17,407 nucleotides of DNA from Caldilineaceae bacterium (GCA_024643705.1 JAHEML010000007.1:1-17407); one strand, 5' to 3'. Shown: positions 6,795 to 15,597, counted from the first letter of the stretch. The notes: generated by a model not told the origin, from the sequence alone. Translations and numbers: made by a program.

Positions 6795-8201
6795 CTACAT
6801 CATCTCCCGCACATCCACCACCCGGCCACTGACAGCAGCCGCGGCGGCCATCAGTGGGCTCATCAGCAGGCTGCGCGAGCCGGGTCCCTGGCGGCCCTGG
6901 AAGTTACGGTTGCTGGTGCTGGCCACATATTTGCCTGCGCCAGCCTTATCATCATTCATCGCCAGACACATGCTACACCCCGCGCCCCGCCACTCGAAAC
7001 CGGCTTCGCTGAAGATGCGGTCCAGCCCCTCGGCTTCGGCCTGGGCTTTGATGGCTTTGGAGCCAGGCACGACAAGCGCCTGCACATTGTCCGCCACCTT
7101 GCGCCCCTTGGCAATCGCCGCAGCCTCGCGCAGATCTTCCATGCGGCTGTTGGTGCAAGAGCCAATGAAGACCACATCCACATGCTGGCCCGCCATCTTC
7201 TGCCCTTCCGTCAGGCCCATATAGTCCAACGCCGCGGCCAGGCTGCGCCGCTCTGCCGGGTCTTCCAACTCGGCTGCCGTGGGGATGTGGCCGCTGATCC
7301 CAATGCCCTGGCCCGGATTTGTACCGTATGTGACCATGGGTTCCAGGGTCGACGCGTCCAGGGTCATTTCCCGGTCAAAGACCGCATCATCGTCGCTGTA
7401 GAGGGTATTCCAATAGGCGACGGCTTTGTCCCAGCGTTCGCCGCTGGGTGCAAAGGTTCGTCCTTTGATGTATTCGTAGGTGATTTCGTCGGGGGCAATC
7501 ATCCCGGCCCGGGCACCGCCCTCGATGGACATATTGCAGATGGTCATCCGGTTGGCCATGGACAGCTTGCGGATAGCGCTGCCCCGGTATTCGAAGACAT
7601 AACCCGCACCGCCGCCAGCACCGTTCTTGGCAATGATCGCCAGAATAATATCCTTGGCCGTGACCCCTTTGCCCAGTTCACCGTCAACCGTAATCGCGAA
7701 GGTCTTGCCCTTCTTCTGCATCAGGCACTGGCTGGCGAGGACGTGACCCACTTCGCTTGTCCCGATGCCAAAGGCCAGCGCACCGAACGCTCCGTGGGTG
7801 CTGGTGTGGCTATCGCCGCAGACAATCGTCATACCGGGATGGGTGATGCCCAGTTCTGGCCCGATGACATGCACGATGCCCTGGATTTCGTCTTTGATAT
7901 CGTAGAGGGGCACGCCGAAATCCGCGCAGTTCTTGCGCAGCGTCTCAACCTGGGTTGCCGCGTCCGCAGGCCACAGGGAAATGTCCACGCCGATGCGGGT
8001 GGGGATGGCGTGATCCATGGTGGCGAAGGTTTTGTCCGGGCGACGCACAGGCAGCCCCCGCTCGCGCAGTTCGGCGAAGGCCTGGGGCGAGGTCACTTCG
8101 TGGATGAGATGGGCGTCGATATACAGCACCGCGGGCGCGCCCTCGTCCTGCGATACAACGTGAGTGTCCCAAACTTTTTCAAAGAGTGTTTTTCCGGGCA
8201 T
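6795..8201 (-). CDS. leuC: 3-isopropylmalate dehydratase, large subunit
   Basis: LeuC is the aconitase-like catalytic subunit of isopropylmalate isomerase. The 468-residue product has the usual length for the bacterial LeuC type. The three cysteines that bind the [4Fe-4S] cluster are at C349 (FIGSCTNSR), C409 and C412 (GAGCSMCLAMN). Other family blocks are DHAIPTR (63-69), VCGDSHTSTHGAFGALAFGIGTSEV (127-151) and STSNRNFQGRQGPGSRSLLMSP near the C-terminus. The ATG at 8199-8201 is set by a strong AAGGAG (8211-8216) nine bases upstream; an open frame continues to 8297 but that part has no coding character. The gene heads the possible leuC-DUF4160-DUF2442-leuD-yjjX transcript. The long opposite-strand open frame over this gene (6504-8219) is a shadow. 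Confidence 0.97.
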   Translation of the reverse strand: MPGKTLFEKVWDTHVVSQDEGAPAVLYIDAHLIHEVTSPQAFAELRERGLPVRRPDKTFATMDHAIPTRIGVDISLWPADAATQVETLRKNCADFGVPLYDIKDEIQGIVHVIGPELGITHPGMTIVCGDSHTSTHGAFGALAFGIGTSEVGHVLASQCLMQKKGKTFAITVDGELGKGVTAKDIILAIIAKNGAGGGAGYVFEYRGSAIRKLSMANRMTICNMSIEGGARAGMIAPDEITYEYIKGRTFAPSGERWDKAVAYWNTLYSDDDAVFDREMTLDASTLEPMVTYGTNPGQGIGISGHIPTAAELEDPAERRSLAAALDYMGLTEGQKMAGQHVDVVFIGSCTNSRMEDLREAAAIAKGRKVADNVQALVVPGSKAIKAQAEAEGLDRIFSEAGFEWRGAGCSMCLAMNDDKAGAGKYVASTSNRNFQGRQGPGSRSLLMSPLMAAAAAVSGRVVDVREMM

Positions 8202-8280
8202 GGGTGTAGTCTCCTTTAGTGATACGAGACTGGATATGGGCCAGTTTCTGGTAGTTGATGATGGGATGATTGCGTTTTCG

Positions 8281-8795
8281 TTAGAATGGCTCTTCAATTG
8301 TTAATGGCTCGTCGTCGAGAGAGTGCCAGAATGTTTCGAGCAATACGTCGTCTTCCAATAGACCATTCGTGAGGATTGTGTAGCTTGCAGGCTGTTCGGT
8401 CACTTTGTTTGCTTTGTTCGAAGCGCCATTTTCTCTCCGATTATGCCTGTCACGGATAAGCGCGTTGAGTTTTTGCCGCATTGTATCGAGATAATTGGAC
8501 GAGTTTTTGCAGACTTCGGTGTCGAGTAGATTTCGCTTTTCAGCTCTGCGTAGCCAGTATTTGGCCTCGAATAGACTGCCGCGTGCAAATATAAGAAACG
8601 GAGTTGATCGCCATAGTGAAAGCGACCATAGCCGTCTGCAATATTAGCTCCAACACTGTCCGCGGCCCGAATCATCTGTTCGCCGGTTGTGTTTCTGTCA
8701 AAGGGTTGCCAGGGCTGAATCAACGCATAAAAACGGTCTGCTGCCTGTTCTGCCATCGGATAGACTTCCAACTGCCCAACAGGACCATAACCCAT
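8281..8795 (-). pseudogene. Four-helix-bundle (S23-like) protein, interrupted by a one-base frameshift
   Basis: Two overlapping minus-strand frames make up one protein of the four-helix-bundle family that is related to the products of 23S rRNA intervening sequences. The first frame (from the ATG at 8795, with GGAGGA six bases upstream) gives the helix with EQMIRAADSVGANIADGYGR and FHYGDQLRFLY. At about 8587-8589 the frame is lost; the next frame continues with the expected ARGSLFEAKYWLRRAEKRN and MRQKLNALIRDR segments to a stop at 8281. Restoring one T in the run TATTTGCA (minus strand) would give an intact protein of about 171 residues. The break may be a true mutation, a programmed shift, or a sequencing error in a short T-run. 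After the fourth helix an acidic tail of about 45 residues (LEDDVLLETFW) is unusual for the family. The cellular role of stand-alone members is not known. Confidence 0.82.
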
Positions 8796-8917
8796 CGAAA
8801 TCCTCCCATCAGCACATTGTCGAACCCCTTCGTCCTATCCTTTGGCAGGTGTCAATTATACTCCCATATCCTTGTTTCGTCGATTTGTAGATTATGTAAT
8901 CCTGGCTGAATAACACA

Positions 8918-8944
8918 CGCCGGGTGCTTGAAAAGCGCCCGGCG
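8918..8944 (-). terminator. Strong GC hairpin downstream of gltD, possible bidirectional terminator
   Basis: Bases 8918-8929 pair with 8933-8944 over 12 positions with a single G-T wobble, around a three-base loop. The hairpin lies 93 bp past the gltD stop and before the four-helix-bundle gene. On the minus strand it is followed by TGTGTTATT, a loose T-rich tail; on the plus strand a TTTTT run comes about 16 bases later. A terminator for the gltBD transcript is the simplest reading. The rest of this 241-bp gap holds only ATCATCCC-type words near 9013-9034. Confidence 0.55.
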
Positions 8945-9036
8945 CTGAAACACACATCGTTTTTACCACGTTGACGAACAAACGGGAGAAATGAGCGAAG
9001 TTCGACCTACCCATCATCCCATTATCTCATCATCTT

Positions 9037-10542
9037 TTACGGCAACGCAGTCTCGCCCATCAGGAACCGGTCGCACTCCCGCGCCGCGGCACGGCCTTCG
9101 TTGATGGCCCATACCACCAGACTCTGCCCCCGGCGCATATCACCAGCAGCGAAGATGCCCGGCACACTGGTGGCAAAGCTGCCGTATTCGGCTTTGGCGT
9201 TGGAGCGGGGGTCCCGTTCCACGCCCAACTGCTCCAGAATCGCATCCTCCGGGCCGAGAAAGCCCATGGCAAGCAGCACCAATTGCGCGGGCCACACCTT
9301 TTCTGTGTCGGGGATTTCGATCAACTGGAAGCGACCGTTGGCATCCCGTTCCCAGCGGATCATCACTGTGTGCAGCTCTTTGAGATTGCCCTCATCGTCG
9401 CCCACAAATTTCTTCGTGCTGATCTCGAAAGTGCGGGGGTCCGCGCCAAATTTAGCCGCGACTTCCTCGTGACCGTAATCCACCCGATGAATCTTCGGCC
9501 ACTCCGGCCAGGGATTGTCCGCGGCTCGCTCGTCTGGCGGTTGGGGCAGAATCTCGAACATATTCACCGAATGGCAGTTGTGACGCATGGACGTGCCCAG
9601 ACAGTCGTTGCCCGTGTCGCCGCCGCCGATCACAATCACATCCTTGCCCTCAGCATCGATGAAGGGGTAGCTAAAGCCCTTGCCCTCTACTGGTCCGTCT
9701 TGCGAGTCGAGCAGATGCTTGGTGTTACCGTGCAGAAATTCCATCGCCATGTGGATGCCCTTGAGATTGCGCCCTTCGATGGGCAAATCTCTGGGCTTTG
9801 TCGCGCCGCAGCAAAGCACCACAGCGTCGAATTCGTCCACCAATTGCTGGGCCGGAATATCTTTGCCGATTTCCGTATTCGTGACAAATGTAACACCCTC
9901 GGCAGCCATCAGGTCGATGCGCCGCTGGACGGTGGCTTTGTCCAGCTTCATATTGGGGATGCCGTACATCAGCAGGCCGCCGATGCGGTCCGCCCGCTCG
10001 TAAACAGTCACATCGTGGCCCGCAAGATTCAACTGGGCTGCTGCAGCTAGCCCGGATGGACCCGAACCGACAACAGCCACTTTCTTGCCCGTGCGCTTCT
10101 CCGGCAGATGGGGGGTCACCCAGCCATGCTCGAAGCCATGATCGATAATCGCACATTCAATGCTTTTGATGGCGACGGGTGGCTCGATGATCCCCAAAGT
10201 ACAGGAGCCTTCGCAGGGGGCCGGACAGACCCGCCCCGTGAATTCCGGGAAGTTGTTGGTGGCGTGCAGTCTGTCTAGCGCATCCCGCCACAGCCCCCGG
10301 TAGACCAGATCGTTCCACTCTGGGATCAGGTTGTTGATGGGGCAGCCGGAGGCCATCCCGCCGAAAAGCGTTCCTGTGTGGCAGAATGGGATGCCACAGT
10401 CCATGCAGCGCGCGCCCTGGCCTTGCAACAAATCGGTAGACGCGTGCAGGTGGAACTCGCCCCAATCCTGAATACGTTCCAACGGCGGGCGGTCTGGTGC
10501 CAACTGCCGCTCAAATTCCAAAAATCCGGTCGGTTTCCCCAT
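9037..10542 (-). CDS. gltD: Glutamate synthase (NADPH), small subunit
   Basis: GltD supplies electrons from NADPH through FAD and iron-sulphur clusters to GltB, which makes two glutamates from glutamine and 2-oxoglutarate. The 501-residue length is typical. The N-terminal cluster-binding region has cysteines C46, C49, C54 and C67 (RCMDCGIPFCHTG) and C106, C110 and C114 (CPAPCEGSC). The FAD-binding VVGSGPSGLAAA lies at 157-168 and the NADPH-binding VIVIGGGDTGND at 302-313, and the closing FAD block GIFAAGDMRRGQSLVVWAINEGR is near 465-490. The ATG at 10540-10542 has GGAG about ten bases upstream. It follows gltB after 193 bp filled mostly by an inverted repeat, a wide gap for obligate partners. 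A hairpin lies beyond its stop. Other FAD/NADPH oxidoreductases fused to this cysteine domain exist, but the neighbour makes GltD secure. Confidence 0.97.
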   Translation of the reverse strand: MGKPTGFLEFERQLAPDRPPLERIQDWGEFHLHASTDLLQGQGARCMDCGIPFCHTGTLFGGMASGCPINNLIPEWNDLVYRGLWRDALDRLHATNNFPEFTGRVCPAPCEGSCTLGIIEPPVAIKSIECAIIDHGFEHGWVTPHLPEKRTGKKVAVVGSGPSGLAAAAQLNLAGHDVTVYERADRIGGLLMYGIPNMKLDKATVQRRIDLMAAEGVTFVTNTEIGKDIPAQQLVDEFDAVVLCCGATKPRDLPIEGRNLKGIHMAMEFLHGNTKHLLDSQDGPVEGKGFSYPFIDAEGKDVIVIGGGDTGNDCLGTSMRHNCHSVNMFEILPQPPDERAADNPWPEWPKIHRVDYGHEEVAAKFGADPRTFEISTKKFVGDDEGNLKELHTVMIRWERDANGRFQLIEIPDTEKVWPAQLVLLAMGFLGPEDAILEQLGVERDPRSNAKAEYGSFATSVPGIFAAGDMRRGQSLVVWAINEGRAAARECDRFLMGETALP

Positions 10543-10576
10543 TGATCAAATTCTCCGCAATGTATTGAACCGCGGG

Positions 10577-10734
10577 GGTGACGGGGTGACAGGGTGACAG
10601 GGTGATCGTGTGTTCACCCAGCATTCCATTTATCCTGTCATCCCATCACACCACCGCGAAACTCTTTTCTGTGTATACCGAACACGGGCATCAAGCGACT
10701 TCTCTTCACCTTGTCACCCTGTCAACTTGTCACC
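10577..10734. repeat. Inverted repeat of GGGTGACA words between gltB and gltD (element D)
   Basis: The arms 10577-10604 and 10707-10734 are reverse complements at 24 of 28 positions. Each arm is itself a tandem run of about three nine-base words of the type GGGTGACAG. A nested match, GTGTTC at 10610-10615 with GAACAC at 10680-10685, extends the fold inward. The right arm stops one base from the gltB stop codon (10736-10738). In the gltBD transcript this would make a long hairpin between the two subunits, which could protect the gltB end or reduce gltD expression. No coding sequence is seen in the gap. Confidence 0.78.
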
Positions 10735-10735
10735 T

Positions 10736-13700
10736 TTAGTTCCCGCTCACCCGGGCCACATCATTCTTGTTACGTTCAAAGGCGGCGATCAGTGCTTCTT
10801 CGCCGCTTAGCCCCTCGGCTTCCACCTCGGCGATGGTTTCCAGCATTCGCTCGTAGTCGCTGGGCAACACCTTGACAAACTTGGCTGCCATTTGCGGCCA
10901 GTCGGCCAGCACTCGGGCTGCCACCGGGCTAGCGGTGAACTCCCCGTGGCGACGAATCAATTCTTCCACTTCGGCAATTTCGTTCGGGTCGGTCAAAGGA
11001 TACAGATTCGCCATCTCCTGGTTGCAGCGGATGGCGAAATCGCCCGTCTCGTCCAGCACATAGGCAATGCCGCCGGACATCCCCGCCGCAAAGTTGCGCC
11101 CAGTCGCGCCAAGCACAACAATCCGGCCCCCGGTCATATATTCACAGCCATGATCGCCCACACCTTCTACCACCGCGCTCACGCCGCTGTTGCGCACGGC
11201 AAAGCGCTCGCCTGCCTTGCCCCGTATATACGCCTCGCCGCTGGTTGCCCCATACAACGCCACATTGCCAATGATGGTATTGTCTTCAGCCACAAAAGTG
11301 GCTTCATCTTGGGGGTGGGCAATGAGCTTGCCGCCGGACAGCCCCTTGCCGAAGTAATCGTTGCCGTCGCCTTCCAGCACCAGGGTCATGCCTTTGGGAA
11401 CAAACGCGCCAAAGCTCTGGCCCGCCGACCCCTGGAAGCGCAGCAGAATTGTGTCCTCCGGCAACCCTTTACGACCATAGCGTCGCGTGATTTCGCTGCC
11501 TACAATTGTGCCTACCACCCGATTGACGTTGCGGATAGGCACAATGGCCGAAACCGGTTCCTGGTTTTCCAGGGCTGGGCGGCAGAGTTCTAACAGTGTT
11601 GTGTTGTCCAGCGCCTTGTCCAGCCCGTGGTCCTGAGCGATCTGGCAATAGCGCCCCACACCCTCCGGTACGTCCGGCTGGTAGAGAATAGGAGCCAGAT
11701 CGATGCCTTTGGCCTTCCAATGGGAGACAGCCTTGCGGGGTTCCAACACATCTGTGCGCCCGATCATCTCGTTCAGGGTGCGGAATCCCAGCTTCGCCAT
11801 GATCTCCCGCAATTCCTCGGCCATAAAGAGCATAAAATTCACCACATGCTGGGGATCACCGGTGAACTTTTTGCGCAGTTCCGGGTTTTGTGTGGCAACA
11901 CCTACAGGGCAGGTGTCCAGATGACAGACCCGCATCATGATACAGCCCAACGCCACCAGAGGACTGGTGGCAAAGCCGTATTCTTCCGCGCCCAGCAGCG
12001 CGGCAATCGCCAGATCACGCCCAGTCTTGAGTTGACCGTCGGTCTCCACCACCACCCGGCTGCGTAGATTGTTCAGCACCAGGGTTTGGTGGGTCTCTGC
12101 CAGCCCCAACTCCCAGGGCAGCCCCGCGTGTTTGATGCTCGTCTGGGGCGATGCGCCCGTGCCGCCGTCGTGGCCACTGATCAGAATCACATCCGCGTGG
12201 CCCTTTGCCACACCCGCTGCCACTGTGCCCACACCCACTTCCGACACCAATTTCACATTGATGCGGGCGTGGTGATTGGCGTTCTTCAGATCGTGGATCA
12301 GCTCGGCTAAATCCTCAATCGAATAGATGTCGTGATGGGGGGGCGGTGAAATCAGCCCCACGCCGGGGGTGCTGCCCCGCACCCGGGCAATCCACGGGTA
12401 GACTTTGCGCCCGGGCAACTGGCCACCTTCACCAGGCTTGGCTCCCTGGGCCATCTTAATCTGAAGCTCCTTGGCCATCACCAGATATTCACTGGTGACG
12501 CCAAAGCGGCCCGAAGCTACCTGTTTGATGGCGCTGTTCTTAGAATCGCCGTTGGCTTCCAAGGTATAGCGGGCGTTGTCCTCGCCGCCTTCGCCGGTGT
12601 TGCTCTTGCCGCCCAGCCGGTTCATGGCGATCGCCAGGGCTTCGTGGGCTTCTTTACTAATGGAGCCGTAGCTCATGGCTCCGGTTTTGAAGCGCTTGAC
12701 GATATCCGCGGCCGGTTCCACTTCCTCGATGGGGATACCAGCTTCGGGGAACTTGAACTCCAGCAAGCTGCGCAGAGTCGCCATTTTTAGCGACTGGTCA
12801 TTAACTTGAGATGTGTACTGTTTGAAGGCTTTGTAGTCGTTGGTGCGGGTGGCCTTCTGTAAAAAGTGAATTGTCTGGGGGTTAAAAAGGTGGACTTCCC
12901 CATCTTTGCGCCATTGGTAGTCGCCGCCCGCGGGCAGCACATGGCCGTTCAACTGGCGCTCTGGGAAGGCCTTACGGTGGCGCATCTCCACTTCCTGGAA
13001 GATTTCGGCCAGACCGATCCCTTCTACCCGGCTTGGTGTCCAAGTGAAGTATTTGTCGATCAAGGCACTGCTTAGCCCCAATGCTTCGAAAATCTGCGCA
13101 CCGCAGTAGCTCTGCATGGTGGAGATGCCCATCTTCGACAGCACCTTCATCACGCCCTTCATCGCTGCTTTGATGTACTGCTTCGTGGCTGCATAATCGT
13201 CGATGTCAGTTAACATTCCCTGGCGCACCATATCGCTGATGGTTTCGTACGCCAAGTATGGGTTGACAGCAGTTGCGCCGTAGCCAATCAGCAGGGAGAA
13301 GTGGTGTACCTCCCGGGGCTCGCCGGATTCGAGAACCAGCGCGACCTGGGTGCGCAGTTCCTCCCGAATTAGATAATGGTGGAGACCAGAGACGGCCAAT
13401 AGCGCGGGGATAGGTGCATTGAAGCGGTCGATGCCTCTGTCCGAAAGGATCAGCACATTCACTCCATCGGCAATGGCCTGCCGAGCGGCTTCGTACATCT
13501 GCTCCAATGCGCTTTCCAGCCCGGCAGCGTCTTCGTCAATGCGGAAGAGGGCGGGCAGCGTGCGGGATTTGAAGTCGGGTCCATCCAGATGGCGGATCTT
13601 CGCCAACTCTTTGTTTGTCAGAATAGGGGCCTTGATTTTGATCTGCCGGGCATTTTCCGGGGAAGCAACCAGCAGATTCTGCTCCGTGCCCATGTAGACG

Positions 13701-15379
13701 TCCGACGCTGTAACGATCTCCTCGCGGATGCCGTCCAGGGGCGGGTTCGTCACCTGGGCGAACAATTGCTTGAAATAGTTGTAGAGCAGTTGAGGCTGAT
13801 CGGAGAGAACGGCCAGGGCGGCGTCGTTGCCCATGGCCCCCAGCGCCTCGACCCCATCTTTGGACATCGGACCGACGATCACCCGCAGGGTTTCGTAGTT
13901 GTAGCCAAAGGCCAACTGGCGCTGGACAACTGTGCGGTGATCCGGCTCGGCCACATGGGGTGGTTCAGGCAGATCGTCCAGATGCAACAGATTTCTGTCC
14001 AGCCACTCCCGATAAGGATGCTCGGCGGCCAGTCCCTCTTTGATTTCCTCATCTGCGATAATGCGCCCCTGGGCTGTGTCCACCAGGAACATGCGTCCGG
14101 GCTGGAGTCGGGATTTGTAGAGAATGCGGTCGGCGGGAATGTCCAGCACGCCCACCTCGGAGGCCATCACCACCAGATCATCCTTTGTGACGTAATAGCG
14201 AGAAGGACGCAGACCGTTGCGATCCAGCACCGCGCCCACCACCGTGCCATCGGTAAAGCCGATGGAGGCAGGACCGTCCCACGGCTCCATCAGCGTGCTG
14301 TGGTATTCGTAGAAAGCCTTTTTGCTCTCGCTCATGGTGGCGTGGCCCGACCACGGCTCCGGGATCATCATCATCACCGCGTGGTGCAGGGGGCGTCCGG
14401 ACAGGTGCAGAAATTCCAGGGTTTCGTCGAACATGGCGGTGTCGCTGCCGTCCGCGTTAATGACGGGCAGCACCTTCGCCAGATCATCCCCGAATAGGTC
14501 CGACTCAAAGGTGGACTGGCGGGCGTACATCCAGTTCACATTGCCCCGCAAGGTGTTGATCTCGCCATTGTGGATGACGTAGCGGTAGGGGTGGGCACGT
14601 TCCCAACTGGGGAAGGTGTTTGTGCTAAAACGGGAATGAACAACAGCCAATGCGCTCTCGAAGCCGTCGCGGGTCAGGTCTGGGAAGAAGGTGGGGACCT
14701 GTTCCGGCAGGAGCATTCCCTTGTAAACAATCGTACGACAGGAGAAACTGGCGACATAGAAACGGTCGCCGCCGGAGAAGTCTGCGTAACGGATGGCGTG
14801 TTCGGCCCGTTTGCGAATGACGTATAATGTGCGCTCGAAGGCCATGTCGTCGTCGGCCAGGTTGGCCGGGTTGCGCCCGACAAAAGCCTGATAGACTGCT
14901 GGTTCGCCCAGCAGCGCCGTCGCACCCAACCCGGTCGGGTCGGTGGGCACTCGACGCCAACCCAAAAAGTGCTGCCCTTCGTCCTGTACAAATTCCTCGA
15001 AGCGCTCTTTGCATTCTGCCTGCTCGTGGGCATCCTGGGACATAAAGATCATTGCCACGCCGTATTGCCCAGCGGCGGGCAGGGCGAAATCGAGAGCCAC
15101 AGCCTCGCCCCGGAAGAAGCTATCGGGAATCTGTACCAGAATACCCGCGCCGTCGCCGGTGTTTGCTTCGGCCCCACGCGCGCCCCGGTGATCCAGATTC
15201 AGCAGCACAGTCAATGCCTGGCTGACAATCTCGTGGGATTTTTTGCCTTTAATGTTCACGACAAAGCCAACGCCACAGGCATCTTTTTCAAATTGGGGAT
15301 CGTAGAGTCCCTGTTTGGGGGGAAGGCCAACGGGCAGATGGGATTGGTAGGGTTTTGGGGACTGTTTTTGTGCAGACAT
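10736..15379 (-). CDS. gltB: Glutamate synthase (NADPH), large subunit
   Basis: GltB takes ammonia from glutamine and adds it, with electrons from GltD, to 2-oxoglutarate. The 1547-residue product contains, in order: a class II glutamine amidotransferase domain beginning at the nucleophile C35 (KDACGVGFV) and including HNGEINTLRGN near 270; a central domain; the FMN-binding synthase domain with MSYGSISKEAHEA near 910 and the [3Fe-4S] cysteines C1146, C1152 and C1157 (CIMMRVCHLDTC); and the C-terminal beta-helix domain from about 1290 to 1450. The 34 residues before C35 would be a propeptide removed to free the cysteine, as in other large subunits. The ATG at 15377-15379 is set by AAGGAG (15389-15394) nine bases upstream; the open frame continues to 15436 without coding character. 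It is the first gene of gltBD, with a likely promoter near 15600. Confidence 0.98.
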   Translation of the reverse strand: MSAQKQSPKPYQSHLPVGLPPKQGLYDPQFEKDACGVGFVVNIKGKKSHEIVSQALTVLLNLDHRGARGAEANTGDGAGILVQIPDSFFRGEAVALDFALPAAGQYGVAMIFMSQDAHEQAECKERFEEFVQDEGQHFLGWRRVPTDPTGLGATALLGEPAVYQAFVGRNPANLADDDMAFERTLYVIRKRAEHAIRYADFSGGDRFYVASFSCRTIVYKGMLLPEQVPTFFPDLTRDGFESALAVVHSRFSTNTFPSWERAHPYRYVIHNGEINTLRGNVNWMYARQSTFESDLFGDDLAKVLPVINADGSDTAMFDETLEFLHLSGRPLHHAVMMMIPEPWSGHATMSESKKAFYEYHSTLMEPWDGPASIGFTDGTVVGAVLDRNGLRPSRYYVTKDDLVVMASEVGVLDIPADRILYKSRLQPGRMFLVDTAQGRIIADEEIKEGLAAEHPYREWLDRNLLHLDDLPEPPHVAEPDHRTVVQRQLAFGYNYETLRVIVGPMSKDGVEALGAMGNDAALAVLSDQPQLLYNYFKQLFAQVTNPPLDGIREEIVTASDVYMGTEQNLLVASPENARQIKIKAPILTNKELAKIRHLDGPDFKSRTLPALFRIDEDAAGLESALEQMYEAARQAIADGVNVLILSDRGIDRFNAPIPALLAVSGLHHYLIREELRTQVALVLESGEPREVHHFSLLIGYGATAVNPYLAYETISDMVRQGMLTDIDDYAATKQYIKAAMKGVMKVLSKMGISTMQSYCGAQIFEALGLSSALIDKYFTWTPSRVEGIGLAEIFQEVEMRHRKAFPERQLNGHVLPAGGDYQWRKDGEVHLFNPQTIHFLQKATRTNDYKAFKQYTSQVNDQSLKMATLRSLLEFKFPEAGIPIEEVEPAADIVKRFKTGAMSYGSISKEAHEALAIAMNRLGGKSNTGEGGEDNARYTLEANGDSKNSAIKQVASGRFGVTSEYLVMAKELQIKMAQGAKPGEGGQLPGRKVYPWIARVRGSTPGVGLISPPPHHDIYSIEDLAELIHDLKNANHHARINVKLVSEVGVGTVAAGVAKGHADVILISGHDGGTGASPQTSIKHAGLPWELGLAETHQTLVLNNLRSRVVVETDGQLKTGRDLAIAALLGAEEYGFATSPLVALGCIMMRVCHLDTCPVGVATQNPELRKKFTGDPQHVVNFMLFMAEELREIMAKLGFRTLNEMIGRTDVLEPRKAVSHWKAKGIDLAPILYQPDVPEGVGRYCQIAQDHGLDKALDNTTLLELCRPALENQEPVSAIVPIRNVNRVVGTIVGSEITRRYGRKGLPEDTILLRFQGSAGQSFGAFVPKGMTLVLEGDGNDYFGKGLSGGKLIAHPQDEATFVAEDNTIIGNVALYGATSGEAYIRGKAGERFAVRNSGVSAVVEGVGDHGCEYMTGGRIVVLGATGRNFAAGMSGGIAYVLDETGDFAIRCNQEMANLYPLTDPNEIAEVEELIRRHGEFTASPVAARVLADWPQMAAKFVKVLPSDYERMLETIAEVEAEGLSGEEALIAAFERNKNDVARVSGN

Positions 15380-15437
15380 TTGAGACGTCTCCTTCTGGCA
15401 GTTCGCCGCGGGTATGCGGCGGACATTCACGGGCATA

Positions 15438-15483
15438 GCCGACCAACAATTTCGAAATCATTATTGCTTGTTTCTGGGTCGGC
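15438..15483 (-). promoter_or_regulatory. Stem-loop in the gltB leader
   Basis: GCCGACC at 15438-15444 is the perfect reverse complement of GGTCGGC at 15477-15483, and AACAA at 15445-15449 can pair with TTGTT at 15468-15472 after a short bulge. A smaller GCCGC/GCGGC hairpin follows at 15405-15420, just before the gltB ribosome binding site. A leader of about 210 bases with two hairpins could serve control by nitrogen status, but I recognise no known riboswitch and see no terminator-like T-tract. Confidence 0.35.
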
Positions 15484-15597
15484 AGAGACCAAGTGACGTC
15501 GTTGTCTTTGTGGGAATCGGGCAGAGTGGGGGTGATGGGTGCCGCTGGTGCGGCTCTGCCTCGATTGTTCCATTTTGCACAGATAAGCGTGGCGTGT

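Noticed and set aside
6504..8219. 571-codon plus-strand open frame opposite leuC and DUF4160
   Set aside because: It spans two well-supported minus-strand genes and shows no family resemblance; GC-rich antisense frames are often open by chance.
10575..10605. Tandem nine-base words as a possible CRISPR array
   Set aside because: Units are only nine bases with no spacers and are mirrored in an inverted arm; this is a palindromic repeat.
13589..14497. 302-codon plus-strand open frame inside gltB
   Set aside because: It is antisense to the glutaminase and central part of GltB; no domain is recognisable.
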